NCBI GenBank assembly: GCA_937949945.1 | Contig: CALFEQ010000154.1 | Span: 62,001-126,000, forward strand | Direction: 5' to 3' | DNA: 64,000 bases | DNA from: an uncultured Myxococcales bacterium | Lineage (GTDB): Bacteria > Myxococcota_A > Polyangia > Polyangiales > Polyangiaceae | Shown: piece by piece, positions 60,904 through 64,000 of the stretch | Position numbering within the stretch: position 1 is the first letter of the stretch | Layout of the letters: the number at the start of each line of letters is the position of its first letter | Notes under the pieces: model-generated | Seen by the model: only the letters and a program-made list of their open reading frames with translations | The model's database searches: none | Told to the model about the DNA's origin: nothing | Program-made: the position numbers and the translations under genes

Positions 60904-61523
60904 CTCCGATCCGCGTCGCGGGAGAGGACACCCCCCTGCCCGTCCCGATCGGCCTCGCGGTCCTCGGCTTCGCGGCGGCGCTCGGGGCGGCGACCGCCTG
61001 GACCGAGGAGGCCCGCGCGGCTCGAGGTGCTTCGATGGTGGAGCCTCCCTCCTCCATCACGGGTACCGACGATCGCGCGCGCGTCGCGCCGCCGTCGCCG
61101 GCGCCTCTCGCATCGCAGACACCTCCGTCCATTGCGCAGACGGCACCGCGTCCGTGCGAACCGCTCGTCGTGACGTTCGCGAGCGGTTCGCACACGCCGC
61201 CGAAGAGCGCGACGGCGGAGATCGCGGCGCTCGGTGCGTGGCTCGCGGCGCATCCGGAGCGGCCCGTCGTCGTCGACGGCCATGCCGATTCGCAAGGGAC
61301 CGACCACGGCAACTTGGCGCTGAGCCGGCGGCGCGCCGCGGCCGTCGCGGAGCTGCTCGTCGAGGCCGGCGTCGCACGCGACCGGCTGACGACGCGCGGC
61401 TTCGGCGCGTTCTCGCCGGTCGAAGGAGAGACCGACGACGCCGACGCCAACCGGCGCGTGGTCGTGAGGGTACGCGGTACGGGAGAGTGTCCTCGGGGCA
61501 GAGAGGAGGAGAGAGCTCGATGA
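60900..61523 (+). CDS. OmpA-domain protein
   Basis: Protein of 207 residues. A hydrophobic segment at about 15-33 is an anchor or signal, followed by a Pro-rich linker and a C-terminal OmpA peptidoglycan-binding domain ('VVVDGHADSQGTDHGNLALSRRRAAAVAELLVEAGVARDRLTTRGFG', about 115-195). It would tie the signalling cluster to the cell wall. Start ATG overlaps the previous stop, and its stop overlaps the next ATG; both as ATGA. Confidence 0.87.
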   Translation: MTPIRVAGEDTPLPVPIGLAVLGFAAALGAATAWTEEARAARGASMVEPPSSITGTDDRARVAPPSPAPLASQTPPSIAQTAPRPCEPLVVTFASGSHTPPKSATAEIAALGAWLAAHPERPVVVDGHADSQGTDHGNLALSRRRAAAVAELLVEAGVARDRLTTRGFGAFSPVEGETDDADANRRVVVRVRGTGECPRGREEERAR

Positions 61524-62326
61524 TCACGCTGTCGCTGATCCTCGCGATGGCTTCGGGTACGGCGTTGCTCGCGTCGGGCTACTTGTTCGGCGCCAAGAAG
61601 GGCCGAGCGGCGCGCGCCGCGCTCGCGGCCGACAGCGCCCAGCGTGCGGGTGAGATCGCCGAGCGCGATCGAAGGATCGCCCGTCTCGAGCAGCAGATCG
61701 CGGACCAGGTGCGTCAGACGCAGGTCGCCGAGCAGCTCTTGGCGGAGCTCCGGCAAGGGCTCGCGCGCATCGGCCAGCAGCAGTCGCAGGGCAACGACCC
61801 GAGCGTGCTCAGGTCCGAGGTACAGAAGATCCTGCAGCCGCTCCTGCGAAGGCAGGACGACGCGGCGGCGCTCCGCGAGATGCTGCGCGAGATGCTGGCG
61901 CCGGTGGTGGAGCGCGAACGCCTCGGCAAGGAGCTGTCGCGCCTCGAGCCGGGCTCCTCCCTCGGCGAGCTGCCGCGCATGCTCGACGCCATCGCGGAGA
62001 AGGGCGGCTTCGCTTCCGTCGTCCTCAGCGACGATGCCGGTCTGCCGCTCGCGTCGAGCTCGAACGCGCGCGACGTCGAGATCCTCGCGGGGACGGCGTC
62101 GTTCCTCCTCACCCTCGCCGACCGCGCCCACCGCGACGGCGTCCCGCGCCCTCAGGCGATCGTCGTCCTCGACGAGTCGAACCAGCAGGTGCTCCACCGG
62201 ATCTTCACGGTCGACTCGACGCGCTTCACGCTCACGGCCGTGTCGCGCGGCGTGCACGTCACGCCGGTCGCCCTCGACGCGGCGCTCGGCAAGCTCGAGA
62301 GGGTGCTCGCGAAGCGGGCGGCGTGA
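61520..62326 (+). CDS. Membrane-anchored coiled-coil protein with Roadblock-like C-terminus
   Basis: Protein of 268 residues. An N-terminal transmembrane helix (about 3-25, 'ITLSLILAMASGTALLASGYLFG') is followed by a long coiled coil (about 30-145, rich in Gln, Arg, Glu) and a Roadblock/LC7-like domain (about 150-265, 'RMLDAIAEKGGFASVVLSDDAGLPLASSSNARDVEILAGTASFLLTLAD'). It could dock the soluble Roadblock protein of the same operon at the membrane. Last gene of the cluster; converges on the HerA-type gene with 26 bases between. Confidence 0.83.
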   Translation: MITLSLILAMASGTALLASGYLFGAKKGRAARAALAADSAQRAGEIAERDRRIARLEQQIADQVRQTQVAEQLLAELRQGLARIGQQQSQGNDPSVLRSEVQKILQPLLRRQDDAAALREMLREMLAPVVERERLGKELSRLEPGSSLGELPRMLDAIAEKGGFASVVLSDDAGLPLASSSNARDVEILAGTASFLLTLADRAHRDGVPRPQAIVVLDESNQQVLHRIFTVDSTRFTLTAVSRGVHVTPVALDAALGKLERVLAKRAA

Positions 62327-62352
62327 ACTGCGCGAGCGTTCGCGCCGAGGCG

Positions 62353-64000
62353 CTATCCCCAAGCGCGCCGCAGGCTCTCCGGCGTGTGCGCTCGGATCTC
62401 CTCCTCACCCCAGGTCCGCCCGTGCTGGGTAAGGAGCTGCCGGCCTTGGAGCCAGTGCGGCGGACCTTCGATTCGCTTCACGATGAAGCGACCGCTCGTG
62501 ACGCCCATGAGCTGGTCGACCGTGCGATGCACGTCGAAGTTGGGCGGTGAGCCGAGCGAGTCCGCCGCCTTCTTCTTCTCCTGCGAAGCGTTGAGGCGCC
62601 CGATCGCGACGGTGTTCGCCTGCGAGACGACCTTGTAGTCGACGTCGGTGAAGTTCTGCGTGCAGAACAGGCCGCACACGCCGTACTTCCGGCCCTCCTT
62701 GAATATCCGCTTCAGGAGCTTCTTCGACGGAGGCTCGCCGTGCGGCGGCATGTAGGGCCCGACCTCGTCGAAGTACAGCAACACGCGCGGAGCTCCGCCC
62801 TTCTGGCGGAGCATCCAGCCGTACAGGTCCGCGAGGACCATCGCGACGAAGCTCTCCTTGTTCTTCTGATCGCCGAGGCCGTTGAGCCAGATGACGTTGA
62901 GCGGCGTCTTGCCCGGCTCGCTCGGCGTCAGCAGCGCGTCGAGATCGAACGGCTTCCCGAGCCTGAACAGGAGGCTCGTCGATCCCACCGTGAGGAGTCG
63001 GAGCTGTTTGACCAGCTTCTCTCGCTGCGGTTTGTCGAGCAGCGGATCGTCGACGTCCTCCTCCGCGATGCCGGCGATGAGGTCCTCGATTGCGAGCGAC
63101 GAGACCTTCTCCATCGCCCCACGAATCCTCTCCGCCAGGTACTGGCGTGCGTGGTCGCGCCAGCTCGGCGGTAGCTTCACGTGAGCGAGCAGGTTCTCGG
63201 CGACGGCCTCTGAGTAGACGGTGCTCTCCTCGAGCCCCATCTCGTGTGACGGGAAGCGAAGCGGATTGAGCGAGATCCGGAGCCCCGCGTCGCTCATCGG
63301 TGTGAGGAGCCGTACGTCCACCTTGGCCGCGTACTCGTCGCGCCGGCGATGGAGCGACTCGTCGAGCTCGTCGTCCCCGAGCGGCTTCGCCAGCGTGAGG
63401 ATGTCACCCTGCACGTCGAAGGCGAGGACGGGCACGCCGGCGAGAATGGCCTCCTCGACGATCGACTTCGCCAGGTACGTCTTCCCCGAGCCCGAGGCAC
63501 CGAAGACCGCGACGTGACGCGTGAGCTCCATCGGCTCGAGCCTGGCAGGCTCGCGCGTCTCGAGGCTGCCGATCCAGAGCGGAGCGTCCTTCCCGACCTC
63601 CCGCGCCTTGCTCGTTCGCGTGACGTCCGGCGTGCTCGCCCTCGCCGACGCGACGAGCAGCGGCTCCGAGACCGGATGTACCTCCGAGCGAGGCATCTCT
63701 CGCGACTCTTCGCCGAGATCGTCCGCTTCGTCCGGAAGCGTACGGCCCCAGCTGCGCCAGCACTGGGTCTGCGCGGGGCACTTGCGGCACGTGCCGAGGT
63801 CCGGGGCGGGCAGCGGCCGCTCGCCGTCGAGCCATCGACGCATGTGTCGCGCGAGCCTGAGGAGCTTCTTCTCGTCGTCTTCCTTCGGCGGGTCGGCGTG
63901 AGCGAGCTCGATGCGGTCGCGAACGACGTGAACGAGCATCGGCCGCGGGCGCAGCCCCCTCGCCGCGTAGGCCATCGCGTAGAGGCGCACCTGCTCGAGC
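62353..64000 (-). CDS. PD-(D/E)XK nuclease-HerA/FtsK ATPase fusion, N-terminus outside window
   Basis: About 549 residues visible; the frame runs off the right edge. The first part, 'LEQVRLYAMAYAARGLRP' then 'GTCRKCPAQTQCWRSW', is what the end of a Cas4/AddB-type PD-(D/E)XK domain looks like, with three cluster cysteines (a fourth would lie upstream). The second part is a HerA/FtsK-like ATPase: Walker A 'GASGSGKTYL' near base 63,490, Walker B 'VLLYFDEVGPYMPP' near 62,770, and the arginine-finger-like 'FKEGRKYGVCGLFCTQNF'. HerA pumps work as hexamers with a nuclease (NurA) in DNA end processing or defence; here both seem joined. Confidence 0.85.
   Translation of the reverse strand, partial: LEQVRLYAMAYAARGLRPRPMLVHVVRDRIELAHADPPKEDDEKKLLRLARHMRRWLDGERPLPAPDLGTCRKCPAQTQCWRSWGRTLPDEADDLGEESREMPRSEVHPVSEPLLVASARASTPDVTRTSKAREVGKDAPLWIGSLETREPARLEPMELTRHVAVFGASGSGKTYLAKSIVEEAILAGVPVLAFDVQGDILTLAKPLGDDELDESLHRRRDEYAAKVDVRLLTPMSDAGLRISLNPLRFPSHEMGLEESTVYSEAVAENLLAHVKLPPSWRDHARQYLAERIRGAMEKVSSLAIEDLIAGIAEEDVDDPLLDKPQREKLVKQLRLLTVGSTSLLFRLGKPFDLDALLTPSEPGKTPLNVIWLNGLGDQKNKESFVAMVLADLYGWMLRQKGGAPRVLLYFDEVGPYMPPHGEPPSKKLLKRIFKEGRKYGVCGLFCTQNFTDVDYKVVSQANTVAIGRLNASQEKKKAADSLGSPPNFDVHRTVDQLMGVTSGRFIVKRIEGPPHWLQGRQLLTQHGRTWGEEEIRAHTPESLRRAWG

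Overview
The window is GC-rich chromosomal DNA, densely coded on both strands, from what is most likely a myxobacterium (Myxococcota, probably the Polyangia/Polyangiales side). The inference rests on gene style: many lipoproteins with Asp/Pro/Thr-rich linkers and Cys-rich 'NGVRDG..ETDVDCGG' motifs, DUF1552/DUF1592 and DUF1501-type secreted proteins, a Ser/Thr kinase fused to a receiver, sigma-54 activators, DUF4388 and Roadblock/LC7 signalling proteins, and ECF41/ECF42 sigma factors. No rRNA, tRNA, IS element, prophage or CRISPR array was seen.

Layout. 1-7.3 kb: a truncated SulP anion transporter behind a pseudo-receiver protein, with a sigma-54-type promoter; a stand-alone sigma-54 activator; a secreted alpha/beta hydrolase; a B12-binding radical SAM enzyme; a Ser/Thr kinase-receiver fusion. 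7.7-11.6 kb: exported proteins including a Tat-exported DUF1501-like protein. 11.7-20 kb: a PAS histidine kinase/NtrC pair, a CBS protein, an M50 site-2 protease with CBS domains and a P-type cation ATPase. 20-27 kb: ASH-domain lipoprotein, GH25 lysozyme-like lipoprotein, a translationally coupled YbdK ligase and M20 amidohydrolase, an unusual repeat array, and a Notum/pectin-acetylesterase-like lipoprotein. 27-35 kb: ECF42 with a YCII protein, ECF41 with a divergent monooxygenase, DUF4334 and SnoaL-like proteins, a MepA-LysM endopeptidase, and two gene relics. 35-39 kb: DUF1592/DUF1552/Cys-rich lipoprotein operon. 39-49 kb: FAD monooxygenase, LysR regulator, methylmalonate-semialdehyde dehydrogenase, lipoproteins, a family A DNA polymerase with eroded nuclease domains, and an aldo/keto reductase. 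48.5-57.6 kb: cytochrome c-rhodanese lipoprotein, a hydrophobic lipoprotein with a clear terminator, a double-YCII protein, and a DNA2-like helicase divergent from an uncharacterised coiled-coil protein.

The end of the window is the most interesting part. From 57.7 to 62.3 kb six tightly packed genes encode a PAS histidine kinase, a Roadblock/LC7 protein, an ODP-type di-iron metallo-beta-lactamase protein, a receiver-DUF4388-repeat response regulator, an OmpA-domain protein and a membrane-anchored coiled-coil Roadblock protein. This looks like one oxygen/redox signalling module linked to the envelope or to polarity. Converging on it, and cut by the window edge, is a HerA/FtsK-type ATPase whose N-terminus looks like the end of an Fe-S PD-(D/E)XK nuclease.

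Sigma-54 is a recurrent theme. Two sigma-54 activators are encoded, and several GG-N10-GC elements place a start codon without a Shine-Dalgarno about 15-17 bases after the -12 element, which would give leaderless or nearly leaderless mRNAs. These promoter calls were made by eye.
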